From assembly GCA_003116975.1 (NCBI GenBank), contig BGKB01000015.1, positions 744,001 to 808,000 of the forward strand: a stretch of DNA of 64,000 nucleotides. Direction: 5' to 3'. Positions 19,329 through 27,980 of this stretch are shown piece after piece; within the stretch, counting starts at the first letter, position 1; every line of letters starts with the position of its first letter. The position numbers and the translations under genes are program-made. The stretch comes from Aurantiochytrium sp. KH105 (lineage: Eukaryota > Sar > Bigyra > Thraustochytrida > Thraustochytriidae). The notes under the pieces were generated by a model. That model was not told the origin of the DNA, searched no databases, and saw only the letters and a program-made list of their open reading frames with translations.

Positions 19329-20292
19329 CTATTGCCACGAGAACCATCTCTTTTGAGCCGCTGCCTCTTGCTTTTGCCTGATTTCCTCGAGCAACTTTCG
19401 TGTAGCGAGACTCTCTTCCTGGAGAACAGCAACTTGACGATCGAGCTGGCCGAGTCGTTCTCCCCAAACGCGTTCTTTTTCGGCCCGACGAGCTAATTTG
19501 GCTGCCTCCTTGCGTTTGCCTTCACGCCCGCTACGCCAGAGCTCGAGCATAATGCCTCCTGCAGATACGCAATACACAAAGAGTTCGCCAAAAAAGTCGG
19601 CTCCGCGCGTTACTGCCTCGGCTTCGGGAAGATCTTTGATCTTGGACACCTTGTGACCCATGAGCCGCACATTCACGCGCGTTACGCTGCACAGCATTGG
19701 GTTGAACACTTGAGCGTTAGCTTGCCACCTCATCTTCTTTTCACGGCACTGGCTGGTCTGGTTCCAGCCCACGCAAACGGAACGTGCCGATTGGTTCCAT
19801 TAGGTGTTCACGCCTCCGTAGACTTACGTGCGGTGCCAGATCTGCCCAGTCACCTCGCAGGCACTGCGCATGATCGGGTGATCGACGGCCTGCGCAAAAT
19901 GCCCAGCAAATCAAAGCAGGCCCACCAAAACATGCAGCAAAAAGCAGGAGCAGTCGTAACACCCAAATCCATGATCCACGATCCATTGTTCATGCCAGAC
20001 CCATCGTCAGTCGTCGTCGCTCTTTACTCGCACGCTCCCGGACTCCCTCCACGGCGTCTCGCCCGCTGTCCACGCGGGCCTCGGCCCCGAGCTCGTCAGG
20101 TCAGGTCAGCTCAGCTCAGCGCCGCGGCGGGCGCCTGAACCTCGAGGCCAAGACCAGATCAGCTCATCCGCCTCGCCGGCCGCGGCGCGACCGGGGGCCG
20201 CGGCAACTCACATAGCTCTTGAGCCTGTTGGCCACGGGCTTGCTCACCGTCCGCACGGCGAGGATCCCGAACTTGAAGAGCGGCAGCGCCAT
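19329..20292 (-). CDS. OPA3-family mitochondrial protein; three exons
   Basis: Exons are 20292-20212, 19889-19828 and 19686-19329, giving 166 aa. Introns of 322 and 141 nt start GTGAGT and GTAAGT and end GCAG. A CTAAC-like motif precedes the second acceptor. The joined N-terminus MALPLFKFGILAVRTVSKP followed by VANRLK matches the OPA3 start (xxKLxxLxIRxxSKPLANRIK). The core TRGADFFGELFVYCVSAGGI and LELWRS is the conserved OPA3 segment, a hydrophobic stretch that is probably membrane-embedded. A Lys/Glu/Gln coiled coil forms the tail. OPA3 proteins act at mitochondrial membranes in morphology and lipid metabolism. The gene is divergent from COX19 across 422 bp, another mitochondrial factor. 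Confidence 0.9.
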
Positions 20293-20714
20293 CCTCGGCG
20301 GCGCCGCGATGCGGGTCTGCTTGGGCTGCGAAGGCGGGCGCCGCGGAGCCGCACTTGCCGGGCGCCGCGCAAGTGCAACTCTGGCCGCGCCACAGTGGGC
20401 TATGCGGCGGAAGCCCACTTGCGGCGGCGGCGGCGGGCGCGGCCGCAAGAGGGCCGCTCGCGCATAAAGCGCTTGCGGCGGGCGAAAGGTTCACTTGCGC
20501 GGCGGCCGATAGCCCACTTGCGCGCGGCGGGCGGGGACAAGAGCGGCGAGCAGCAGAGCAATAACTCCGCGGACTTGGCGGCGCTGCTGACGGGGAGCGG
20601 CGAGACGCGCGGAGCGCCGGCCCGGTCGGCCTGCGAGGGGGAGAGAGGGTCGAGGCGCTGCTGCGACAGCGGCAGCGACAGCGGCAGTGGTAGCGGCGGC
20701 AGCGGCAGCGGCTC
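20293..20714. promoter_or_regulatory. Shared divergent promoter region of the OPA3-like gene and COX19
   Basis: 422 bp lies between the two start codons. It is very GC-rich and has CCACTTGCG/CGCAAGTG-like motifs in both orientations (for example near 20362, 20420, 20490 and 20515), plus a (GGCAGC)n tract at about 20665-20712. The recurring AAGTGGGC/GCCCACTTGC words on both strands could be binding sites for one factor that serves both genes. That is inference. Confidence 0.5.
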
Positions 20715-21240
20715 ATGGCATACTTGGGCGGGGCCGTCCAGGCAGTGCCGCCTGAGAAGGGCTCCTTTCCGCTCGACCACAAGGCCGAGTGCAAGCAGCC
20801 TATGGTAGAGTTTCTCACGTGCCTCAAGGAGAACAAGAACAAGCACCATCTTTGCAAGAACTTGTCCAAGTCGTACCTCGAGTGCCGCATTCAACGGTGA
20901 GTTGTGAACTTTTACCTTGGCTTGACCGGGCACGCTGCAGGAGTGAAGCAGACATCAGGCCAGCAGCACCAGCACCAGCAATAGCAGCAACAGTAGACTG
21001 ACGGAGCGAGCGAGCGATGGATCGATTGATCGATCATATGACGATGAACACAACAGAGGTCTTATGCAAGAAGAGAACCTTGACGATCTGGGATTCAGAT
21101 ACAACGTAGAAATAGACGATGAAAAACTCGCAAGCCTCGAGGCCGAAAAGAAGGAGCGAAAAGGATTTTACGGAGGCCTCTCTGCCGTCAAGTACAAGGC
21201 TTCAGCAGGCGCAGAGGCCAGCAACAAGGACAGCGAATGA
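20715..21240 (+). CDS. COX19: Cytochrome c oxidase assembly protein COX19; two exons
   Basis: Exon 1 is 20715-20896 and exon 2 is 21057-21240, giving 121 aa. The 160-nt intron begins GTGAGT and ends CAACAG. The N-terminal part has the COX19 sequence PPEKGSFPLDHKAECK and twin CX9C motifs (C-x9-C at AECKQPMVEFLTC and C-x9-C at LCKNLSKSYLEC), the coiled-coil-helix fold imported by MIA40 into the intermembrane space. Across the splice the protein reads CRIQRGLMQEENLDDLGF, matching the conserved COX19 C-terminal helix. A lineage-specific extension of about 40 residues follows. COX19 helps copper-dependent cytochrome oxidase assembly. Confidence 0.92.
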
Positions 21241-21775
21241 GGCGGCCGAGAATCTCCAAGCGACTTCTGCAGCAGAGTTTCCTGCTATCGAACGTGCGCG
21301 GGCGCTCTATCAAGAGCGTCTTCGGGCGGCACAAGCCTCGCTCGAGTCTGCCGCCACGCGTGAATGGAGACGCGCTGCAGCTGCCCCGTCCAGAGGACCT
21401 CGGACAAGAAAAGAACATCAAAACAAGCCTGCACTTGAGCGCAATCGATCCCGGGCAAGACAGGCTCCCGGGCCTCGCGCAACAAGAGACGGGCGAACTT
21501 CTGAAGACGAATTAGCCGCTGCCATGTCTCAAGCGCTGGAAGCACGTATCGCGCAAATCTTTGATCCAGACGAGGCTTTGGATGAGGACCTGGTCGTGCT
21601 TGAAGACCAGCATCAAGTTGAGTACAACGACGCGTATGATGACGCAAACTTTGTCAACTGCGCGTATGCGCCCCGGGGCCTCGCACGAAGAATTAGAGCC
21701 GACGCAGCAAGAATTGCACGTGACGCCGCAGCGCAAGAGAAGTTATGTCGGATACGCAGGGTTATATTGGAATAA
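21119..21775 (+). CDS. Doubtful 218-codon ORF overlapping the COX19 3' end
   Basis: The frame starts inside COX19 exon 2 in another phase and ends at 21775. Its later part, from an internal Met at 21524 onward, has a protein-like acidic/amphipathic composition (AQIFDPDEALDEDLVVLED). The first 40 codons are certainly COX19 antiphase sequence. It could be the last exon of an alternative transcript, a separate small gene, or chance openness in GC-rich DNA. No family is recognised. Confidence 0.25.
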   Translation: MKNSQASRPKRRSEKDFTEASLPSSTRLQQAQRPATRTANEAAENLQATSAAEFPAIERARALYQERLRAAQASLESAATREWRRAAAAPSRGPRTRKEHQNKPALERNRSRARQAPGPRATRDGRTSEDELAAAMSQALEARIAQIFDPDEALDEDLVVLEDQHQVEYNDAYDDANFVNCAYAPRGLARRIRADAARIARDAAAQEKLCRIRRVILE

Positions 21776-22093
21776 TTTGAACGAACGAACAAACAAACGA
21801 TCGCATAAATGGATAAATGAACACAACCCACCAAAACCCAACCAAAGCAAAACAAACCAAATCAATTAAGCAGAAAAGAGCTCGACTCTTTCTTGCAACC
21901 TTGATGACCGCCGACTGTCCGTGTAGAATCGAAAAAAGCATGATTCGTGAGTTTGCCAATCGACACTACTTCACACCCGAACTTCGCTTGCTTGTTCTTG
22001 TCGATGCAGCAGAGCGAGAAAATAATAATATACAAGGTGAAGTAACAGAAATGAGAGAGCTCCGGTCCAAGAAACTATTTCGTACTTTTTGTT
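21776..22093. other. Intergenic, AT-rich 3' flank of two convergent genes
   Basis: AT-rich sequence with GAACGAACAAACAAACG-type short repeats (about 21781-21800) and A-rich runs. No gene seen. It probably contains the 3' UTRs and polyadenylation sites of both flanking genes. Confidence 0.5.
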
Positions 22094-25000
22094 CTATTCA
22101 GGTGGCAGCTCACCGTACTTGACCTCGAGACGTATCATTTCCAGCGGAATGCTAAAGTCCATGTCCCCATCATCGTACTGAATGTCAAATGTGCCGTCGG
22201 TATTGACATCTGCAATGATACCGGCATACCACGGATTGTAAGCCTTGCCTTGATATCTGCATTGAATGCGAGTTCCTGCACTAAAGCTGTCATAGGGGTC
22301 CGCCTCCTCAGTCTGAAACTCTGATGGCAGCTCAGCAAACTCGCCCTCGAGATCCTCTTCCTCTTCTTCTTCTTCGTCGTCGTCGTCATCATCATCACAT
22401 TCTCCTTCCTCTCCTTCATAGGGCGCTCCACCCGTGTGCTCGCCAGCTTGGCCTTCATGTTCGTCCTCGAGTGCGTTGTTACTCATGCCATGCTCCCCGC
22501 CCTGCCCAGGCTCGTCATCAGGATCAGGACATGTAAAGCAGGACCGATCATCTTCCGGAGCTTGCAGAGCCGCTGCCAAGACGCGTCGGCGCTCTTCGTC
22601 ACTAGGAAGACGTAGATGCCGCTCGGGTACCTTGGTTGCAAAGTGCGTCGGTAAACGTACACGAACAGCACCGGCACAGCCAGGTTCTACAGTCGTTTTG
22701 GTGGCGCAGCCGCCAAAACCGGCAAACCTGCCGACGGCGTCCCAGTCGCCCAATCCCGTGCTTGCCGGCAAATCGACATCCTTTCCTCCTGCCTCATGAG
22801 CCACGCCGCTGAGCGTACGATGACGTTTGGCCACCTCGCGATTGACGAAACTGCTTCCGCCGCCACCGCCGCCCACAACGCCAGGCGTAAATCCTCCTCC
22901 GCCACCACCGAAAAGACCACCGCCGCCACCTCCCCCAAAATGAGCGCCATGCCCACCTTGGTAAGACGCGCCCGGTTCAGCCTCAATAAGGACATTTTCG
23001 GGAAAGTCGCCCGGCGCGCCGCCACGAGTCTGCGTCCCGGGGCCCCCGTGTCTCTGTATGCCGTCAAAATCGATGGGATCTGCTTTTTCGTCTCCGCCAG
23101 GATGACCATTGCGTGTCCCGCCGCCACCGCCACCCCCCGCAAGAAGCAAAAGTTCTTCGCCAAAAGCACCTTGGCGCAATACGGCAGAGTAGCCGCCACC
23201 ACCACCGCACGCAAAGGTGTAATTGTTCGAGTAGCCATCACCTCCGCCTGGAAACCCGCCCTTGGCGACGCGCTGAAAATCGTCCTCGGGATAAAACTCG
23301 CGCGGCTCCTCATCGTCGCGCGTTTCGCCTCCAGAGCCCACGACGATGATGAGTTCTTCCTTTGGATACACTGCCAGCTCGGCCTCGACAAAACCGCCAC
23401 CACCGCCATTTCCTCCGCGTCTTCCGCGCAGAATACCGGCGCCGCCGCCGCCACCCCACAGCTGCACAAGAAGTGATCGACACTTGCGAGGCACGCGCCA
23501 CTTGTACGAGCCTGGCGTAGTCCACGTTGTGATGCCGAGCCTGTGGAGATGGTCCTGACGATGCATGGGAAGCTCGCGTGCTTCCATCTCTGCCATGCAC
23601 CCGAGCCAGTCGCAACGTACCTGCCGCAAAGCGCATTCATGCAGCTCGTGCTGACTAGCTTCCCACTGCATGTGGTCTTGATCCTCGAGGCCACCCGAAA
23701 TTTTCCAGCCGCAACCTAATTTGCAAGGAAGCGCAGGAACCGGACGCTTGACGCAATCATGGGTAAGATGATCCTTCATGAGATCAAAGCGAATTGTCTC
23801 GCCGCATCTGTTGTCACAAGGCACCATGCGTTTGGGGCATTCCATTGTCTCGTGAGTCTCTCGCGCAAGAGTCCACTCCTCGGCGCGCAGCACGAGACCG
23901 CATCCAAGCGTGCATGGAAGCTGGCGTCTTCGGCAGCGCTCCAGACGATGGTACTCAACTTCAGCGGGCTCGATCCAGTCCTTGCATCCCCAGTCGCACA
24001 AGACGTATCCCTCATTCATGCGCTCTTCGGCAGCCTGAATCATGAGCAGCATGCGCTGCAAGGTATCGCCCATGGTTTGCGCGGCCTTGTTCATGAGTTC
24101 ACCGGTGAGGTGCGACACGGACGAGCGCCGGCGCACGCGCGTCCCGCCAATTTCGGGAGGGATGAGATCCACCGAAGATTTGCGTCGTCGTCGAGGCATC
24201 GAGGTCATTGAACCTCGTCGCACCGAGGGATTCTGCGGACTTTGCGTCGGACTTTGGGTTTCGGCGGCTTGCTTTGCTTCTGCGCTGCCGCCTTCCTCGT
24301 CACCGTCTTTTGCCGTCGTTTCGAGCCCTTCAAAGGGTGGTGGCACTCTTGATAGCGCGAGGGTCCGACCAGCCACCTCGTCCACACCGACAAAGTAGCT
24401 TATACACGAAACGACGCCCTTGGTGTCTCGAAAGTTGTCAACCTCCTCGCGCCATTCGATCTTGGTATTCTCGTCGCGTGCACGCCGAAAAACTTGGAGA
24501 CGCTTGCGCACGCGACCATCATCACGTGCGCGCAGAGCCTCGTACAAAAAACAAGCTTGCTCGACTTCAAGGACATCCATGGGTCGTTCCCAGGTTCCCT
24601 GCGCATTCGTTTTGTTCCAGTAAAAAATATTGAGCGTCGAGATATCCCGACATTCTTCCCACTCGCCAAATACGCGAACGCGTTCACTGGCAGTGTGCAT
24701 TGTGCGCCAATTCTCTTGGATCGACTCCGGCGCTGTGCTCGTCTTGTCGACGTAGTCGGACCACTCGAGAGGCCGCTCGAATTGCCGTGCCGACGTTTTG
24801 GCGTGTACGTAATAGACGCGTCCAGAGCTGCGAAGACGCCATTTGTGCCAGAAGCCAAGCGTGGCGACCTCGTCGGCGTCTGAGTCGTCACACGGAGCTG
24901 CCTCGAGGTCCATATCCGCAGGTCGTTCCCATTGCGATTCTCCATGCTCAAAATCATGGTAAAAGATCTGCCCTGTTTCCTTGTGCTCGTAGACGTCCCA

Positions 25001-27595
25001 GTTTCCGTGGGTATAAACGCGCTTAGATTTCATTTTTAGTTGCGCCCATCCAAAGAGGATATGGTCACACTCGAGAACACTTGTGGGCTTGGACCACTGA
25101 CAGCGGGCATGCTCGTCAGCGTAATAAAGCTGACCTGTCGGCTCGTAGACCATTTCAGCAAAGTTTTCGACTTGGCGTAAGCGCGAGGAACGCTGCAATA
25201 CCCGTTTCCAGTGCGCGTCGATTTCGCCTGCGCGTTGAAGCATCTTGAAGAGCTTGTCGTTGACCAGCGGCTCGATCTCGACGTCCATTTCCTTCTTTTC
25301 GCTCTCGCGTTCTGCCTTGGCGTTCTCAACTGCTAGCATATACATGCCTCCAAAGTTTTTCAGTTTGAGCTCGAGAATATCCATGACTGTGCGCTCATTT
25401 TTGTCACGAATAGCGATCTCGGCGCCGTGCTCATTGATGAGTGCGGTCCCAATGGTGATGTGGGCATCGGAGATCTCACCCTGGGAAGGATCGACCGTGC
25501 AGGTGAGCGGGGCGCGGCCGATGCTGTTCTTTTGATTAATCCAGCCGCCGTAGAGACATCTTGCGAGAATGTACTCGTACTCGTCGTATTCCAGATACTC
25601 TCGCTCGGGGCAAAAATCGAAACGATTTATGGCCGCGTGGATGACATGCGGACCGGGAGGGTAGAGAACGAATCCGGACTTGGGATCAAGATTCTGCACG
25701 AATTCAATGACATTGTCCACGGAGGACGTTGTAGCAATCGAGTCGGCGGTCCCACCGGCTTTACTACTGGTTTCGCTTTTGTCGCATTCGTCCGTGGCAG
25801 GCGTCGCGGTCTCGGCGATTGGCTTGAACGTTGCACCCTTTGTACGCGCACAAAATTCTTGCAAGGCGGCGACCATCCAAATCTTCTTGAAGCGAGGCGT
25901 GAGGAAGCGAGAGAGACGGGCCTCGATGATGGCGTCATAGGCGGCTCGCGCCGTGACATGGAATGATGCGCCTTCGCCGAGGGCATCTCGACCGCTGACG
26001 ATACGGCGCATGCGCTCGTTGTACCAGTCAAGAAGAAAGCAGGCAGTCTTGACATGGCCGTGGCCACAGGAAATGTGCAGTGGCGTATCTCCGTACTTGT
26101 CGGGGGACACGGCGTCGGCACCTCGTGAAATGAGCAGCTGCAAGATATCGAGAGAGCCTGCTTGGGCTGCCATGTGCGTGCTGCGCCGGCCATACTTGTC
26201 TTGAGCGTTGAGGTCGGCTCCTTGGTCGAGAAGGTAAATGGTCGCTTCGAGTTGCTTGTGCTTGATTGCGAGGGCAAGCGCGGTGGTTTCGTGGCCCACC
26301 ATGAGTTTGGGCGCATCAACTTCTTGGCCTGCAGCCATATAGCGTCTGAGCTCTTCCATAAAGCCGGACGCGGCGCATTGCCAGAAATCCATGGAAATGG
26401 GACGTACCTTGTCACTGTAGCTCCCACCCGTGTCGCGCGTGAGAAGCTCGGAAAGGAGAGGATTGCGTTTGGGACGAAATCCGTTTTCCACGAGGATAGA
26501 AAGGACCACCTTGCCATGAACACCGCGCTTCATGTGGCCTTGCGCCCAATGGATCCACTCGGGTGGAAGTTCTCTGCCCTCACTTGCCGGCCATAGCCCT
26601 GGGTCCTTGCGTTGCATTCGAAGCATCGATACACGCAACGACATTTTCTGCATAAATAGATTGTTCTTGCAGGGGAAGAAGCCTTTGACGGTGAGTTTCT
26701 CCAAGAGTTCGATTTCGTCAACCCCACGGTCGATGTTTTCTGCAAACCAGCGCAGCCAGCTATTTGGAATTTCTCCAGGCTCGTAATCAATGCCTGGAAT
26801 ATGCTCGCGAAGCTGCGTCATGGCTGTTGTGGCGGCGTTGAATTTGGCGGTGCGCGTGTTAATGCCAATACCTTCGTACGCTCTTGTCTCTTGCGATTTT
26901 TGCAAATGGCCATCAGGGCCAATTTCAAGAAAACATCCTGAGACTTCTGCAGCCATGATGAATTGTGGTGGGTGCATGGAGGTCGCTTCGCGAACTTCGA
27001 TCAATTTGTACCTGAGCTCGAGCTTGCGTCTGCTGCACTCGCGCTCGAGCATTTTCAGCGGGGTCTCATTCATTTGTTCGAACACGCGGGCCATTTTGTT
27101 CACTCGGCCGTCTTCTTTTTGGAAACGAGCAATAAGGTGCAAGAACTCGCCAAAATCGATGGTCCCCGTACAGTCCTCGTCGAATTCTTCAATGAGATCT
27201 TCGAGTTGGTCGTCTGTAGCATCTTCGCCGAGTTTGGTGAAGGCATGGCGCAGCTCGTCCACGTCAATGGCCCCACTTTCGTCTTCATCGAGCTCCTCGA
27301 AGAGCATGATGAGCTGGTCAATCTCTGCAGGTGTAAAGGTGGCTTCAAGCTCCACTGGCACCTGGAACTTGTCTTCGACCTTTTGCGCTTCCTCGTCGAG
27401 AATTGCGGCACGACGGTTCTTCTCCGCCTCGTCGTCTTCGTCATCGTCGGCGTCGTCGGCCTTGCGTTCGCCGTGGTTTTCGTCGTTTTTTTCTTCATCG
27501 TCGGCGTCGTCATCGTCGGCGTCGTTATCGTCGTCTACCATTTTCCTTTCTCTACCAGTTGCGTGGCCGGTGCCCGCCTCGCCCGTGCCCATCAT
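22094..27595 (-). CDS. Giant mosaic protein: EF-hands, ankyrin repeats, WW domains, TRAF-type zinc fingers, Gly-rich domain, Tudor-like domain
   Basis: An 1833-aa intronless frame. From the N-terminus: an Asp/Glu/Lys-rich leader (about 20-65); two canonical EF-hands (about 85-165) with loops DEDESGAIDVDE and DEDCTGTIDFGE that keep all calcium ligands; a middle region with ankyrin repeats (about 420-535, for example GADLNAQDKYGRRSTHMAAQ and KYGDTPLHISCGHGH); four WW-like modules (about 810-1005) such as WDVYEHKETGQIFYHD followed by SQWERP; a Cys/His-rich TRAF-type zinc-finger array (about 1190-1355); a glycine-rich beta domain (about 1365-1590) starting TTPGSYKWRVPRKCRSLLVQ; an acidic run; and a Tudor/agenet-like module (about 1772-1827, WYAGIIADVNTDGTFDIQYD). 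Likely a calcium-responsive scaffold. Its function is unknown. Confidence 0.88.
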   Translation of the reverse strand: MMGTGEAGTGHATGRERKMVDDDNDADDDDADDEEKNDENHGERKADDADDDEDDEAEKNRRAAILDEEAQKVEDKFQVPVELEATFTPAEIDQLIMLFEELDEDESGAIDVDELRHAFTKLGEDATDDQLEDLIEEFDEDCTGTIDFGEFLHLIARFQKEDGRVNKMARVFEQMNETPLKMLERECSRRKLELRYKLIEVREATSMHPPQFIMAAEVSGCFLEIGPDGHLQKSQETRAYEGIGINTRTAKFNAATTAMTQLREHIPGIDYEPGEIPNSWLRWFAENIDRGVDEIELLEKLTVKGFFPCKNNLFMQKMSLRVSMLRMQRKDPGLWPASEGRELPPEWIHWAQGHMKRGVHGKVVLSILVENGFRPKRNPLLSELLTRDTGGSYSDKVRPISMDFWQCAASGFMEELRRYMAAGQEVDAPKLMVGHETTALALAIKHKQLEATIYLLDQGADLNAQDKYGRRSTHMAAQAGSLDILQLLISRGADAVSPDKYGDTPLHISCGHGHVKTACFLLDWYNERMRRIVSGRDALGEGASFHVTARAAYDAIIEARLSRFLTPRFKKIWMVAALQEFCARTKGATFKPIAETATPATDECDKSETSSKAGGTADSIATTSSVDNVIEFVQNLDPKSGFVLYPPGPHVIHAAINRFDFCPEREYLEYDEYEYILARCLYGGWINQKNSIGRAPLTCTVDPSQGEISDAHITIGTALINEHGAEIAIRDKNERTVMDILELKLKNFGGMYMLAVENAKAERESEKKEMDVEIEPLVNDKLFKMLQRAGEIDAHWKRVLQRSSRLRQVENFAEMVYEPTGQLYYADEHARCQWSKPTSVLECDHILFGWAQLKMKSKRVYTHGNWDVYEHKETGQIFYHDFEHGESQWERPADMDLEAAPCDDSDADEVATLGFWHKWRLRSSGRVYYVHAKTSARQFERPLEWSDYVDKTSTAPESIQENWRTMHTASERVRVFGEWEECRDISTLNIFYWNKTNAQGTWERPMDVLEVEQACFLYEALRARDDGRVRKRLQVFRRARDENTKIEWREEVDNFRDTKGVVSCISYFVGVDEVAGRTLALSRVPPPFEGLETTAKDGDEEGGSAEAKQAAETQSPTQSPQNPSVRRGSMTSMPRRRRKSSVDLIPPEIGGTRVRRRSSVSHLTGELMNKAAQTMGDTLQRMLLMIQAAEERMNEGYVLCDWGCKDWIEPAEVEYHRLERCRRRQLPCTLGCGLVLRAEEWTLARETHETMECPKRMVPCDNRCGETIRFDLMKDHLTHDCVKRPVPALPCKLGCGWKISGGLEDQDHMQWEASQHELHECALRQVRCDWLGCMAEMEARELPMHRQDHLHRLGITTWTTPGSYKWRVPRKCRSLLVQLWGGGGGAGILRGRRGGNGGGGGFVEAELAVYPKEELIIVVGSGGETRDDEEPREFYPEDDFQRVAKGGFPGGGDGYSNNYTFACGGGGGYSAVLRQGAFGEELLLLAGGGGGGGTRNGHPGGDEKADPIDFDGIQRHGGPGTQTRGGAPGDFPENVLIEAEPGASYQGGHGAHFGGGGGGGLFGGGGGGFTPGVVGGGGGGSSFVNREVAKRHRTLSGVAHEAGGKDVDLPASTGLGDWDAVGRFAGFGGCATKTTVEPGCAGAVRVRLPTHFATKVPERHLRLPSDEERRRVLAAALQAPEDDRSCFTCPDPDDEPGQGGEHGMSNNALEDEHEGQAGEHTGGAPYEGEEGECDDDDDDDEEEEEEEDLEGEFAELPSEFQTEEADPYDSFSAGTRIQCRYQGKAYNPWYAGIIADVNTDGTFDIQYDDGDMDFSIPLEMIRLEVKYGELPPE

Positions 27596-27980
27596 CGGCG
27601 CCGCCGTCGGGGCGCACGCTCAGCTCTGCAGCGAGCTTTGCAGACTGCGCGTATGATTCTTCGAGCGCGAATTTTATAGCCGTGCGAACCCAAGGTGTGT
27701 GCGCAACTTTTTAATTTTTTGGCTCGCCAAGGTAAGGAATGGAGCAAAGAGGCGAAAAAGGCCAAGCAAGTCCGTCGGAGCGGTCATTTACTTTTTTCGC
27801 TCATCGCTTCTTCTTCATAGCAATCTACTCTCTCAAATCAACGGTCACCCCCACTGCCACTGCTACAAGGCGTATTGGTGGGGACCGCTACATTCTGTCC
27901 CTTTCATAATTCGGTTTTTAACAAAAAAGTGGTTCTGAGAAAATGAAAGAGAGGAAAAATTAGGTGGTATACTTTGCAGG
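27596..27980. other. Short intergenic between two minus-strand genes
   Basis: 385 bp with no ORF of interest. It must hold the promoter of the PX-PDZ gene's neighbour at 27595 and the 3' flank of nothing else on this strand. TTTTTAATTTTTTGG near 27708-27722 is a T-rich patch. Confidence 0.45.
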
